This document shows, one piece after another, positions 56,518 to 64,000 of a stretch of DNA of 64,000 nt. How positions within the stretch are numbered: the stretch's first letter is position 1; each line of letters starts with the position of its first letter. The position numbers and the translations under genes were made by a program. Origin of the DNA: Nitratiruptor sp. YY09-18 (GTDB lineage Bacteria > Campylobacterota > Campylobacteria > Campylobacterales > Nitratiruptoraceae); contig NZ_AP023065.1 of the NCBI RefSeq assembly GCF_016593235.1, positions 1,240,001-1,304,000 on the forward strand, given 5' to 3'. The notes under the pieces are model-generated. The model was not told the origin of the DNA. It made no database searches and worked only from the letters and a program-made list of their open reading frames with translations.

Positions 56518-56886
56518 TTATTTTTTCACCACACATTTTTGCAGTTTTTTATCAAATGTTTTAATCATATAATCTTGTGACATTGAGCAAAGTAATGCAT
56601 CCACAAAATCTAAATTCTTTATTGTATATAATCTAAGGGCATCTATAATGTAATACTTCTTTGGTAAAAGAGTGATATTTGGATATTCAAAAAGTAACTG
56701 CAACGAATTGACGATCTCTTTTTTATCAATACTATATACCCCTTTTAAAACATAGACTACTTCAGCTACCACTTCACCTAAAATTAGTATCTCTTGATTT
56801 TCGATAATATCCTTCACCTCTTCAAACATTTTTGTATCATCTTGCAGCAAATAACGCAAAATAATATTAGTATCAATTACTATCAT
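56518..56886 (-). CDS. PIN-domain toxin (VapC-like)
   Basis: A 122-residue PIN ribonuclease. Acidic residues of the active site are Asp5 (VIDTNIILRYLL), Glu39-type (GEVVAEVVYVL), Asp93-type (LDFVDALLCSM) and a late Asp (FDKKL). It follows the antitoxin gene with a 4-base overlap, the standard arrangement. It sits in the middle of the type III CRISPR island. Confidence 0.9.
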   Translation of the reverse strand: MIVIDTNIILRYLLQDDTKMFEEVKDIIENQEILILGEVVAEVVYVLKGVYSIDKKEIVNSLQLLFEYPNITLLPKKYYIIDALRLYTIKNLDFVDALLCSMSQDYMIKTFDKKLQKCVVKK

Positions 56887-57164
56887 TTATCCACTTTTTG
56901 ATATTTTTTTATAACATACTCTTGCCAAGCACTCTCTTCTTTTTTTCTTAAAGCTGGATTTGCATACTTTTTCAACATCCCTGCCGCTCTATTTTTTTTA
57001 ATTTGTACTATTTTTTTTTCGATTTCATTTACCAAATCTGCATATTTCGCTTGAATATAAAATCCTTTTACTACATTTTTTTTCTTATCGATAATCTCGA
57101 TAATTTCATACTCATCCAATTTGTGTAAATTCCTTTGAATTTCAGAAATAGATAATCGATGCAT
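56883..57164 (-). CDS. antitoxin of the PIN toxin
   Basis: A 93-residue protein from the ATG at 57164 (MHRLSISEIQRNLHKL), chosen because AGAAGGA lies 5 bases upstream; the longer start at 57191 falls inside the palindromic operator. The N-terminus looks like a Phd/YefM-type DNA-binding fold (SISEIQRNLHKLDEYEIIEIIDKKKNVVKGFYI), and the Lys/Arg-rich C-terminus (AGMLKKYANPALRKKEESAWQEYV) would wrap the toxin. Confidence 0.8.
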   Translation of the reverse strand: MHRLSISEIQRNLHKLDEYEIIEIIDKKKNVVKGFYIQAKYADLVNEIEKKIVQIKKNRAAGMLKKYANPALRKKEESAWQEYVIKKYQKVDK

Positions 57165-57177
57165 AACTTTCCTTCTC

Positions 57178-57199
57178 ATATATGTTTTCATATATTATA
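57178..57199 (-). promoter_or_regulatory. toxin-antitoxin promoter with palindromic operator
   Basis: ATATATG (57178-57184), TTTT, CATATAT (57189-57195) is a perfect palindrome next to TATAAT on the minus strand (57194-57199), a consensus -10. TTGATG 19 bases upstream may be the -35. Overlap of palindrome and -10 is what autoregulation by the antitoxin complex would use. Confidence 0.65.
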
Positions 57200-57204
57200 G
57201 CAAA

Positions 57205-57605
57205 CTATTTCAAATGGTCATCAATTTTTTCCAAAACTATTTTATTGTCTTTTTCGTTCCAATAAACTCTTCTGCTATCATCTCCATCAAATGGATAAAA
57301 CCCATGAGAATATTTTTTTGAAATTTCTCCCTGTAATGAATGATGCCTAAGAGATTTTAGATTTTTACCGGTCACTCTATATTTTTCTAAATCATCTATT
57401 GATTTATTTAATTGATAAAGCTCCCTTGAATTTAAAGTTTTTACATCTTTTACAAACTCTTTTGACTATTTAATTTTTTGGAAACGAGTTGTACCAGATG
57501 TATTTGATAATATTCATTTTTATCTTTTTCACCTTTAGCATATGCCTCCCTGTTCCAAGAAGCATAATCAAAACCCTCGATATCTATTTTCCTTGGTCTA
57601 TCACT
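57205..57605 (-). pseudogene. broken unknown gene between csm5 and the toxin-antitoxin pair
   Basis: Two open segments in different frames follow csm5. The first (from 57605 to the stop at 57450) reads RKIDIEGFDYASWNREAYAK then KNEYYQIHLVQLVSKKLN. The second (57465 to the TAG at 57205) reads KEFVKDVKTLNSRELYQLNK, later SLRHHSLQGEISKKYSHGF and RRVYWNEKDNKIVLEKIDDH. Restoring one A in the four-A run at 57460-57463 joins them into about 130 residues. No start codon is seen in the first part, so the 5' end may also be damaged. The second half has a faint RelE/HigB-like ending, too weak to name. Confidence 0.6.
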
Positions 57606-58717
57606 TCACACAATACCCAACCAAATGGTAATAAATTTTGATTGCTTCTTTCGCTAACTCCAAACATCCAAGTTGTAGTTTCTTGATCGAGTGTTTCCCA
57701 TTTATTTGGTTTTCTTCTTGGTCCTCCGCCACTAACTTTTACTCTTATTTTTCTCATACCATCTATAGTTACCGCTCTTGCTTGGGAGTATTTGCCAACT
57801 CTAATTAAAAATTGATTCTCTTTTGGTTTGAAATTTTTATATTTTTCATAAAAAGCATCGCTATAGTATTCGTTTGTAAAGTCATCTACTTTTTTACCTT
57901 TAAAAGTTGCATACGGTTTAAACATTTGTTCAAATATTGGTAGATAGTGCTCATTACAAGCTTTTTGTATCTCTTTAATATCTACTTCTTTATCTAAATC
58001 ATAAAAATCTTTTATAGTCAAATCTGTTTCAAAAATGCTTTGCTGTTTTTCATTTGAAAAGATTGTTTCAAGTTTAATAGTTGGTCCTTGGTCATCTTCT
58101 TCAAATCTCTCTTTATTTAGGGCATATCCTATAATAGAATATGCTTTTAAAGGAATAGCATCTGCAATACTTAATTCTTTAAAAAGATTTTGAGATGGAT
58201 TGCTATTTTTAAACCATTTCTCCCATTTTTTTTTATCTTTTTTATAAATATACTCTTGATAAGCAGTTGAAATAGAACCCTTTAGAGAACTTCCGGGTAT
58301 GTATACATTGTTTGGTCTATTGTTGAATCTAATAGTTTTTTCTATCTCAAATCTATTAAAAACTTTTCGAGGATCTATTCTTCTTCCACCCTCGTTTTGA
58401 TCAGCTCTTCCTATTTTCTTTTCATAATCTTTTGCAAAGCTCTTGGTTACTTGAACTTTTTTAATATATGCTTTTTTTGCATACTCTTTTCTTGATTTTA
58501 TAAATTTATGAAGCTCAAAAAGTGATTCATATCCACTTTTTGATACTACTTTTTTAAATTGCTCTTTATCTTGCTGTGGTAAATTTTTGTAAAATTTAAT
58601 TTCATCAAACTCATAAAGATATCCATCATCAATTATAAAATTTGTAGGTTCGTATACTTCGCCTGTTCCTATATGTATAGGTGTTAGAGCAGTTAATTTA
58701 AGTCTATACTTCTTCAT
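57584..58717 (-). CDS. csm5: Csm5, type III-A RAMP subunit
   Basis: A 377-residue RAMP protein capping the top of the Csm complex. The N-terminus LKLTALTPIHIGTGEVYEPTNFIID and VYIPGSSLKGSISTAYQEYI are RAMP hallmarks (Gly-rich loop IPGSSLKG). The C-terminal FLIRVGKYSQARAVTIDG is typical of Csm5. The gene overlaps csm4 by 14 bases. It is uninterrupted. Confidence 0.92.
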   Translation of the reverse strand: MKKYRLKLTALTPIHIGTGEVYEPTNFIIDDGYLYEFDEIKFYKNLPQQDKEQFKKVVSKSGYESLFELHKFIKSRKEYAKKAYIKKVQVTKSFAKDYEKKIGRADQNEGGRRIDPRKVFNRFEIEKTIRFNNRPNNVYIPGSSLKGSISTAYQEYIYKKDKKKWEKWFKNSNPSQNLFKELSIADAIPLKAYSIIGYALNKERFEEDDQGPTIKLETIFSNEKQQSIFETDLTIKDFYDLDKEVDIKEIQKACNEHYLPIFEQMFKPYATFKGKKVDDFTNEYYSDAFYEKYKNFKPKENQFLIRVGKYSQARAVTIDGMRKIRVKVSGGGPRRKPNKWETLDQETTTWMFGVSERSNQNLLPFGWVLCEVIDQGK

Positions 58718-59582
58718 TTTTTACTCCGATCGGAATTGTAATAGCATAACCTTGATGAACTATATCTTCGAAAGTGGAAATTTTTTTTATAGCTTTACCC
58801 ATATATTTTTTTGTTGTCTCTTTCTCAAACTCAATCACAGCCGCAGTATCAGCTAAAATAAGCGGTTTTTTAAATGGATTTGTTCTTGCTCTGTCTCCTC
58901 CAAGTTTTCCAAATCGGTTAAAAATTTCATAAAAAATATTTTTTGCCTCTTGTCCTGTTATATATGCTGGAGAGAGTGTCATAAAATATTTAGATTGAAA
59001 ATCAAAATTTACTGTTTCAAAACTCTCTACTGTAAATCTTCCTTTGCCAATAGTTGCATCTTTTCCAAATCCAACTGCTCCGATTTCATTTAAAATTATC
59101 TCTAAATCTTTGGCAAAACTTTTATCAGTTAAAAAATATAGATCAAGCCTATTATAAGAAATCTCCTGAACCCCATATGGAGCAAATGCACCACTGTCAG
59201 TGGTAAATTTTAGATAATTGATAGAGTTTCTAACTACATCTACCAACTCTTTACTACTATCTTTAATTGCATTTTCGTATTGTGCATTTTGTAAATCTTT
59301 TAGAGTTACCCAAACCTTTTTTCTATTCTCTTTTTTCTTTTCCATATCTTCGCCAAGCATAAATGAAGGCAGTTTTGGCTTTGGCAAAAAACCGCTTTGA
59401 AAACCATCTGAACATATTAAAAAAGGATTTTTATCATAATTTTCAAGTAGTTTTTTTAGTCTATTTTCATCACGGTATGCTATGTGCCAACATATTTGAC
59501 CAAAAAGTGTATCACCTTTAAGAGGTGTAGCAAAATTAGTTAACGGTTTAATAGTCGCTTTATAGAGTAAATATTTATCCAT
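58704..59582 (-). CDS. csm4: Csm4, type III-A crRNA-5'-handle RAMP subunit
   Basis: A 292-residue Cas5-like RAMP protein that holds the crRNA 5' tag and contacts Cas10. PLKGDTLFGQICWHIAY is the conserved early motif (xSDTLFGxI), and GAVGFGKDATIGKGRFTVE the Gly-rich loop. It starts 2 bases after csm3. Intact. Confidence 0.92.
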   Translation of the reverse strand: MDKYLLYKATIKPLTNFATPLKGDTLFGQICWHIAYRDENRLKKLLENYDKNPFLICSDGFQSGFLPKPKLPSFMLGEDMEKKKENRKKVWVTLKDLQNAQYENAIKDSSKELVDVVRNSINYLKFTTDSGAFAPYGVQEISYNRLDLYFLTDKSFAKDLEIILNEIGAVGFGKDATIGKGRFTVESFETVNFDFQSKYFMTLSPAYITGQEAKNIFYEIFNRFGKLGGDRARTNPFKKPLILADTAAVIEFEKETTKKYMGKAIKKISTFEDIVHQGYAITIPIGVKNEEV

Positions 59583-59584
59583 AA

Positions 59585-60235
59585 CTATTCCTTAATAAAC
59601 TTTACTCTACCATATCCTCTACTTCCATTCCCTCCAAGATAATCATCTTCTATAAGTTTTAATGCAGTCTCTACAATATTGATAAACTCTTCTTTATCAT
59701 CTGTTGGTAATACTTTAATTCTTATATCATAATTAAATTCAACCCCCGCAACAACCCTTTCTGTTTGTCTTGGATGTTTAGCAGTTCCTGTTGCTCTATC
59801 TATTACATTTTCATACTTAGCTTCGGTAAGTTTTATCTCATCTTTATCAGTTTTTTGCTCAAACTCTTCTGTTAAAAAGCAATCACCTACACTTATTCTT
59901 GTAATCCCTATTTTTCCATCTTCATCATCTTTATCGCCAAAAAGTTTAAGAAGGTTTATTGCATTTTTCCTATCTTCTTCGCTTTGAAACTTAGGATCGT
60001 TTAAATATTTAGAACTAAAAGGTTCTCCATTACTTATACCAACTAATCCAAAGTGCCACTCTAAAAGACTTCTCATCTTCCCTTTTAGTGAACTACCGGG
60101 AATGTAAGGTCTATCTGTATTGACATCTTTTATAACACCATTATCAATACCACCAATTTTCATAACATCATCACCGCCACCAATATGAAGTCCTGTAACT
60201 ACTTTTATTTTTCCTTTAAGTTTAACTATTTCCAT
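59585..60235 (-). CDS. csm3: Csm3, backbone RNase of the type III-A complex
   Basis: A 216-residue Cas7-like RAMP protein forming the helical backbone and cutting target RNA every six nucleotides. TGLHIGGGDDVMKIGGIDN contains the catalytic Asp31 (equivalent to Asp33 of Streptococcus thermophilus Csm3), so RNA cleavage should be intact. PYIPGSSLKGKMRSLLEW is the Gly-rich loop and GGNGSRGYGRVKF the C-terminal loop. It lies between csm2 and csm4 with gaps of 1-2 bases. Confidence 0.95.
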   Translation of the reverse strand: MEIVKLKGKIKVVTGLHIGGGDDVMKIGGIDNGVIKDVNTDRPYIPGSSLKGKMRSLLEWHFGLVGISNGEPFSSKYLNDPKFQSEEDRKNAINLLKLFGDKDDEDGKIGITRISVGDCFLTEEFEQKTDKDEIKLTEAKYENVIDRATGTAKHPRQTERVVAGVEFNYDIRIKVLPTDDKEEFINIVETALKLIEDDYLGGNGSRGYGRVKFIKE

Positions 60236-60236
60236 T

Positions 60237-60575
60237 TTACTCTCCTTTATAAAATCCGATTACTGCTTCGAAAAAAAGTTTGAATGTATTAAATTTCTCT
60301 TTTGTATCTATCTGCTTTATACAACTTTCAATCATCTCTTGAAATTCTCTGCTTGCTACTCTTCTATTTACCGCATAGGCAACTTTGGAATTTAGCATCT
60401 TAATAAATGGCAATACATCATCAAAATCCTCTTTTTTTATTTTCTCTTCCAGCTCAAGCACTTTGTCATAAAAGTTTCTAACTTGCGTTTTTTTTGTTCT
60501 TTTTATTTTTTCTGCCCACTCTTTAGCCGTTTCGTTTAATAACTCTTTATCTTCTTTTAAATTTAACACAATCAT
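60237..60575 (-). CDS. csm2: Csm2, small subunit of the type III-A complex
   Basis: A 112-residue helical Cas11-type subunit that lines the target RNA. Characteristic segments are TKKTQVRNFYDKVLELE, NSKVAYAVNRRVASREFQEM and FKLFFEAVIGFYKG. It starts 2 bases downstream of the cas10 stop. Its presence with Csm3-5 fixes the subtype as III-A. Confidence 0.92.
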   Translation of the reverse strand: MIVLNLKEDKELLNETAKEWAEKIKRTKKTQVRNFYDKVLELEEKIKKEDFDDVLPFIKMLNSKVAYAVNRRVASREFQEMIESCIKQIDTKEKFNTFKLFFEAVIGFYKGE

Positions 60576-60577
60576 AA

Positions 60578-62944
60578 CTAACTCCTTCTTTGTTTGTATA
60601 TAAATTTACTTAAAACAATTTTTGTCTCACTTGGATATTTTTCTATCATTTCATCGATAGTTGCTAAAAAATCTTTTTCTAACTCTTTGGATAATTTATT
60701 TTCCAAATTTCTTCTATAAGAATAAGCTAATTTAGATTTCCAGATGGTAGATTTAACATCACCATCTTGTTTAACTTTTTTGCTCATTTCACAAAACTCT
60801 AACAATCTATATAAAAATGCCGTAGGAATGCCATCTTTTAGTGAGTTTTCCATATCTTGTAAAGTATCATATAAACCTAAATCATCAAGATAGTCACTCC
60901 ATTTAACTCTCTCTTTGAATATAGTAAGAGCATCTTTACCTTCAAGCTCTTTAGAATATTCTAAAAATTCTTCAGCAATATGAGCTATAAACTTAACAGG
61001 TTTATTTGGTTTTGTCATAGATAAACCAACACTAAAGCTAAGAGGAGAACCTTTTGCAAACTTCATAAATTTTTCTCTTACTTCAGTACTTAAATCCAAT
61101 ACTTCATCCCATGCACCAAGAATAAACAAATCATCTCCTCCGGCAAAAACAGTATAGGTGTTGGGATATCTATTTTCCATCAGATACGGAACATAGACGC
61201 TAAAAAAGTAATCTACCATTCTTGAAAAAAAGTTGTACTTTGCAAAAGATTCTGTTACACCACTATGGCGAATAAATTGTCCCATATTATCTACATCACC
61301 CTTAAGTGCCATAAGGGCTTCTACACCAAATTCTCTTTTTTTATTGGTAATCCCGTCTTTGACACTCAATGAAGCCAGATTCTCAAATGTTAAAATATCT
61401 GGTATCTCTTCATTTTGACTTTCAAGAAATTCGATCTCTTGCTTACTTAAATTTTTTTTCAAAGCAACATAAGAGCTTATCTCCCACTTTGCAAAACCGC
61501 TAAAATCATCACTTTTAGAAATATCAAAAATTGCAACTGTATTTTTAAGACTTTTTGGATCATTATCTACAAATTTCAAATAAAAATTATTAAATATATT
61601 GATGGAAGTTTCATCTTTTGTAATAATGAGATATTTTTTCTTGGTAAGCTCTTTACCAATATCTATAAATCTTTGACAACTTTTACATACTCTTTTTTTT
61701 TAAAATATTATTTTCTTTACCTACTCTATGTTTACAGATAAAACATTGATTTTCATTTGTAATGTTTTTATCCCACTTTAAATCATAATCTTTTTTTAAA
61801 AGATCAAATTTTTTTAGCTTTGTTTTTTCAACTTCAATTCCCAAATCTTTTCTTAATCTATTTTGGTATCTTCCTTTTTCTATAAAATCAAAAAGTCCAC
61901 ACTCTACAAACGATATGCCTACACCTGTTTGACCAAAAAATTCTTTAGCAAAAAATTCATTGAGTCTTGATTGAATATTTATAAGCTCATTTTTTATTTC
62001 ATTACTATTTGGTGCAAGAATTTCAAATTTTCCTGCACTATCATTAATAATTGATAATTTGCTAAGTTGTAACTCTTCTACTACATATAAAGCAATTACT
62101 TTTGTCAAGATTTGCACATATGCAGACTTTCCACGCAACACTTTTGTAGCAGCTTTTGCCTCTACTTCGTTAAAAATAAAGTCTTGAATACCAAAAAAAT
62201 CTCCATTTATTAAAATAAATTCATTTTCTTCTTTATAAGATTTGGTTTTTCTGTAGTAATTGATAATATTTTCTCTTTTTTCTAAATCGAGTTTACTTAT
62301 AGCAGCGGCAAAAACAGCTGTTGTTTTTAAGTGGTCATAAAGAGGAATATTTGCCTTTGTTACAGGAAAATCCCTATTTTTAAAAGATGTCGCAGATGGT
62401 ATAAATGTGGTATATTTTTTTAGCAGATATTCTAAACCTATAAAATCTGTTGTTTGATTACCATTAGTTTTTGTAGAGTTTTTAAATCTTTTTCAAAATA
62501 TTCCCAAAGCTCTATATACTCATTTTTATCGCTTTTCTCTTCAGCATAAAAAATAGAATGGGGAGAGAGCTTATCTATTTTATACTCTTTTGTTTCATCA
62601 AAAAGCCCTTTGAGTCTTTGTTTTTTAAAATCTTTAAACTCAACACTTTTATTGTAATTTTCAAAAGTCTCTCGTTCAAATCCACTTGCCATTCTATCTG
62701 CAGCCGCTATTATCCATGAATTTTCATCCGAGTTTTCATTTACAATATGGTGTTCATAAGCATACTGATGATAGTTTTGCAAATCATTAAAATAATCTTG
62801 CAAAATCTGAGCCGTATACGCACTATGTTTATATCCATAATTTTTACTTTTAAAAGGCTCTCTTAATGGTATCTCTGCCCTCTGCCCAAACTTCCCAATA
62901 TCATGCAACAGTCCCGCAAGTGCCATCAAGTCAATATCTCTCAT
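60578..62944 (-). pseudogene. csm1: Cas10/Csm1 signature subunit, broken by two frameshifts
   Basis: The 2367-base locus corresponds to a normal Csm1 of about 788 residues but lies in three frames. Part 1 (62944-62438) is the HD nuclease domain (LLHDIGKFGQR; His14, Asp15). Part 2 (62492-61683) continues with LYDHLKTTAVFAA and the zinc-type NQCFICKHR. Part 3 (about 61700-60578) has CKSCQRF and the cyclase palm motif FAGGDDLFILG (GGDD). Adding one base at the five-A run 62479-62483 and removing one at the nine-A run 61693-61701 restores a single frame. As given, no full Cas10 is made without slippage. Confidence 0.88.
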
Positions 62945-63748
62945 CGCAAATCCTCTACTTCAATTTTCCCAAGCCCAAAGCTTCCAAGTTTGCCAACCCC
63001 TACGATCTCACCATATTTTAAAAGTTCATACGTTTGTTTATCAAGCCCATCAACAACTATTTCTCCCACTATGCCTCCAACTTTCATTTTTGTTTTTTGT
63101 CTATTTGAATATCTTGAAAAATCCATAAATTTTAAATCTTTTTTTACAACTTTTGGAAACTTTTCAATTTTTTCATCAATTCCATCAAAAAAAAGCCTCT
63201 TCTTATAAATTGAAACTAAAATATCCTTTATATCAAGGTCGCAAAAATTTTCCCTCCCTCTTTATCCTGAGAGGCGTTACAAATCTTATCTTTACTTTTG
63301 GACAAAATTCGTCGCATTTAAAATTTTTTGGCTCTGTTTTTAGATTCTTAAACTCATTTTCAAACACAACCTCACCACCTAGATAAATCTTTTCTATCTC
63401 ATACTTTTTTCTATTTACCCCAAGTCCTTTTTGTGTTAGCATCCTATAAAGAGCACTTAATACATACGGATACTTTTGGCACGCTTCATTAAAAAGATAC
63501 AAGGAAAAATCAAGTTTTTTTGGCTTTAGTGTAAAATCGAACCTAAACTTGTGAAATCTATTTTTCTCTTCATAAAACTCATAATAGATACAGTTATCTT
63601 TTGCAAAGCAAGTTGAACATTCAAAAGAGGGATTTATGCAGACTACATCTTTGAGATTCACTCCAAAAGCACCACGTAGCATGGAGCCTATAAAGGGAGG
63701 TAATTGTGAAAAATTTCTTGCTAACACATTTATTTTAAAATATTTCAA
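62941..63748 (-). pseudogene. cas6: Cas6 pre-crRNA endoribonuclease, broken by one frameshift
   Basis: Part 1 (63748-63233) starts with TTG (KYFKINVLARNFSQLPPFIGSMLRGAFG) behind AAAGG. It includes a Cys set (CINPSFECSTCFAKDNC) and RFVTPLRIKREGKF. Part 2 (about 63247-62941) continues DLDIKDILVSIYKKRLFFDG and ends with the Gly-rich loop EIVGVGKLGSFGLGKIEV of Cas6. Removing one base in the A4T5 run (63243-63251) joins them into about 268 residues. The end overlaps the cas10 start by 4 bases (ATGA). A working Cas6 may be encoded elsewhere. Confidence 0.85.
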
Positions 63749-63813
63749 AAAATTACCTTTAAATTTACAATTAATTTATTTTACATTCAAAAAATTTACA
63801 ATAAACTTAAATT
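63749..63813. promoter_or_regulatory. divergent promoter region between cas6 and the third cas2
   Basis: This 65-base gap is nearly all A and T and separates divergent genes, so it should contain both promoters. The minus-strand cas6 ribosome site AAAGGT is at its left side. No clear operator symmetry was seen. Confidence 0.45.
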
Positions 63814-64000
63814 ATGGAAGTTTTCATCATGTATGATATAAGCTGTGACAAAAAAAGAAATAGAGTAGAAAAGCTCCTTTCTTCTTATGGGTACAGAGTA
63901 AACTATTCAGTATTTGAGATTTCAATTTCAAAAGCCAAATACAAAAAACTCATACAAAATCTCAAAGATCTTACTTCAAAAAAAGATAATGTAAGAGTCT
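63814..64000 (+). CDS. cas2: Cas2 (third copy, 3' truncated by the window)
   Basis: The first 62 residues of a Cas2 open to the window end. MEVFIMYDISCDKKRNRVEK has the conserved Asp-containing strand, YGYRVNYSVFEISISKAKY the SVFE block, and KKDNVRV the following strand. It reads away from the rest of the cas genes. The sequence differs from both other Cas2 copies. It suggests a second adaptation module or array just right of this window. Confidence 0.88.
   Translation, partial: MEVFIMYDISCDKKRNRVEKLLSSYGYRVNYSVFEISISKAKYKKLIQNLKDLTSKKDNVRV

Noticed and set aside
1-64000. tRNA, rRNA or insertion sequence genes
   Set aside because: No cloverleaf-like segments, ribosomal RNA blocks, transposase frames or flanking terminal repeats were recognised by eye; a tRNAscan or Infernal run would be decisive.

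Overview
This window reads as a chromosome segment of a Campylobacterota (epsilonproteobacterial) species, probably a hydrothermal-vent-type chemolithotroph such as Nitratiruptor or Hydrogenimonas. The genus is an inference. The evidence is an AT-rich genome with very tightly packed genes (1-14 base overlaps, ATGA stop/start junctions), a PEB4-like periplasmic isomerase, a short TsaC, a QueH with a long C-terminal extension, and a multi-subunit molybdopterin respiratory enzyme. No tRNA or rRNA gene was seen. No stretch longer than about 300 bases lacks a gene or a described element.

Region 1 (1-9230) carries the end of pgpA, a secreted protein, and a respiratory block. A Mo/W-bisPGD enzyme is encoded in the order FeS subunit, NrfD-type membrane subunit, catalytic subunit (8973 down to 4099). 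Beside it lie a small cytochrome c and a TorD-like chaperone followed by a polyferredoxin and two unknown proteins, which look like the maturation or electron-transfer set for this enzyme. An imperfect inverted repeat upstream of the FeS gene is a candidate operator.

Region 2 (9230-30830) is mostly housekeeping: an eIF-2B-like protein, a radical SAM protein, hisD, a PLP enzyme, class II aldolase, a parvulin, a YebC-type regulator, nth, pepD, mutY and metH. It includes a cobalamin-linked group (cobO and a BtuB-like receptor, with cobalamin-dependent metH nearby) and a secreted protein that joins a Kazal-like inhibitor domain to a serpin.

Region 3 (30820-49860) holds tsaC, carB, mreC-mreB, clpX, lpxA-fabZ-queH-nadE, a cyclophilin, a fadL-fadD-panE set on the plus strand, an EAL/HDOD signalling protein and an M3 oligopeptidase. 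All these genes are intact.

Region 4 (about 49860-64000) is a type III-A CRISPR-Cas island, read right to left: cas6, cas10/csm1, csm2, csm3, csm4, csm5, a broken unknown gene, a PIN toxin-antitoxin pair, csx1, csx20, a two-helix membrane protein, a WYL regulator, a lipoprotein, cas2, cas1, a free-standing second Cas1 N-terminal domain, a second cas2, leader, and an 8-repeat array. A MazF-like gene lies beyond the array trailer. At the right edge a third cas2 starts on the plus strand, divergent from cas6. In this sequence cas6 carries one frameshift and cas10 two, all in short A/T runs, whereas every housekeeping gene is open. The most promising candidate for something undescribed is the co-translated csx1-csx20-membrane protein trio (cyclic-oligoadenylate effector, predicted ring nuclease, membrane protein). 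Next is the cas1/cas1N/cas2 junction, which contains a canonical A_AAA_AAC slippery heptamer.
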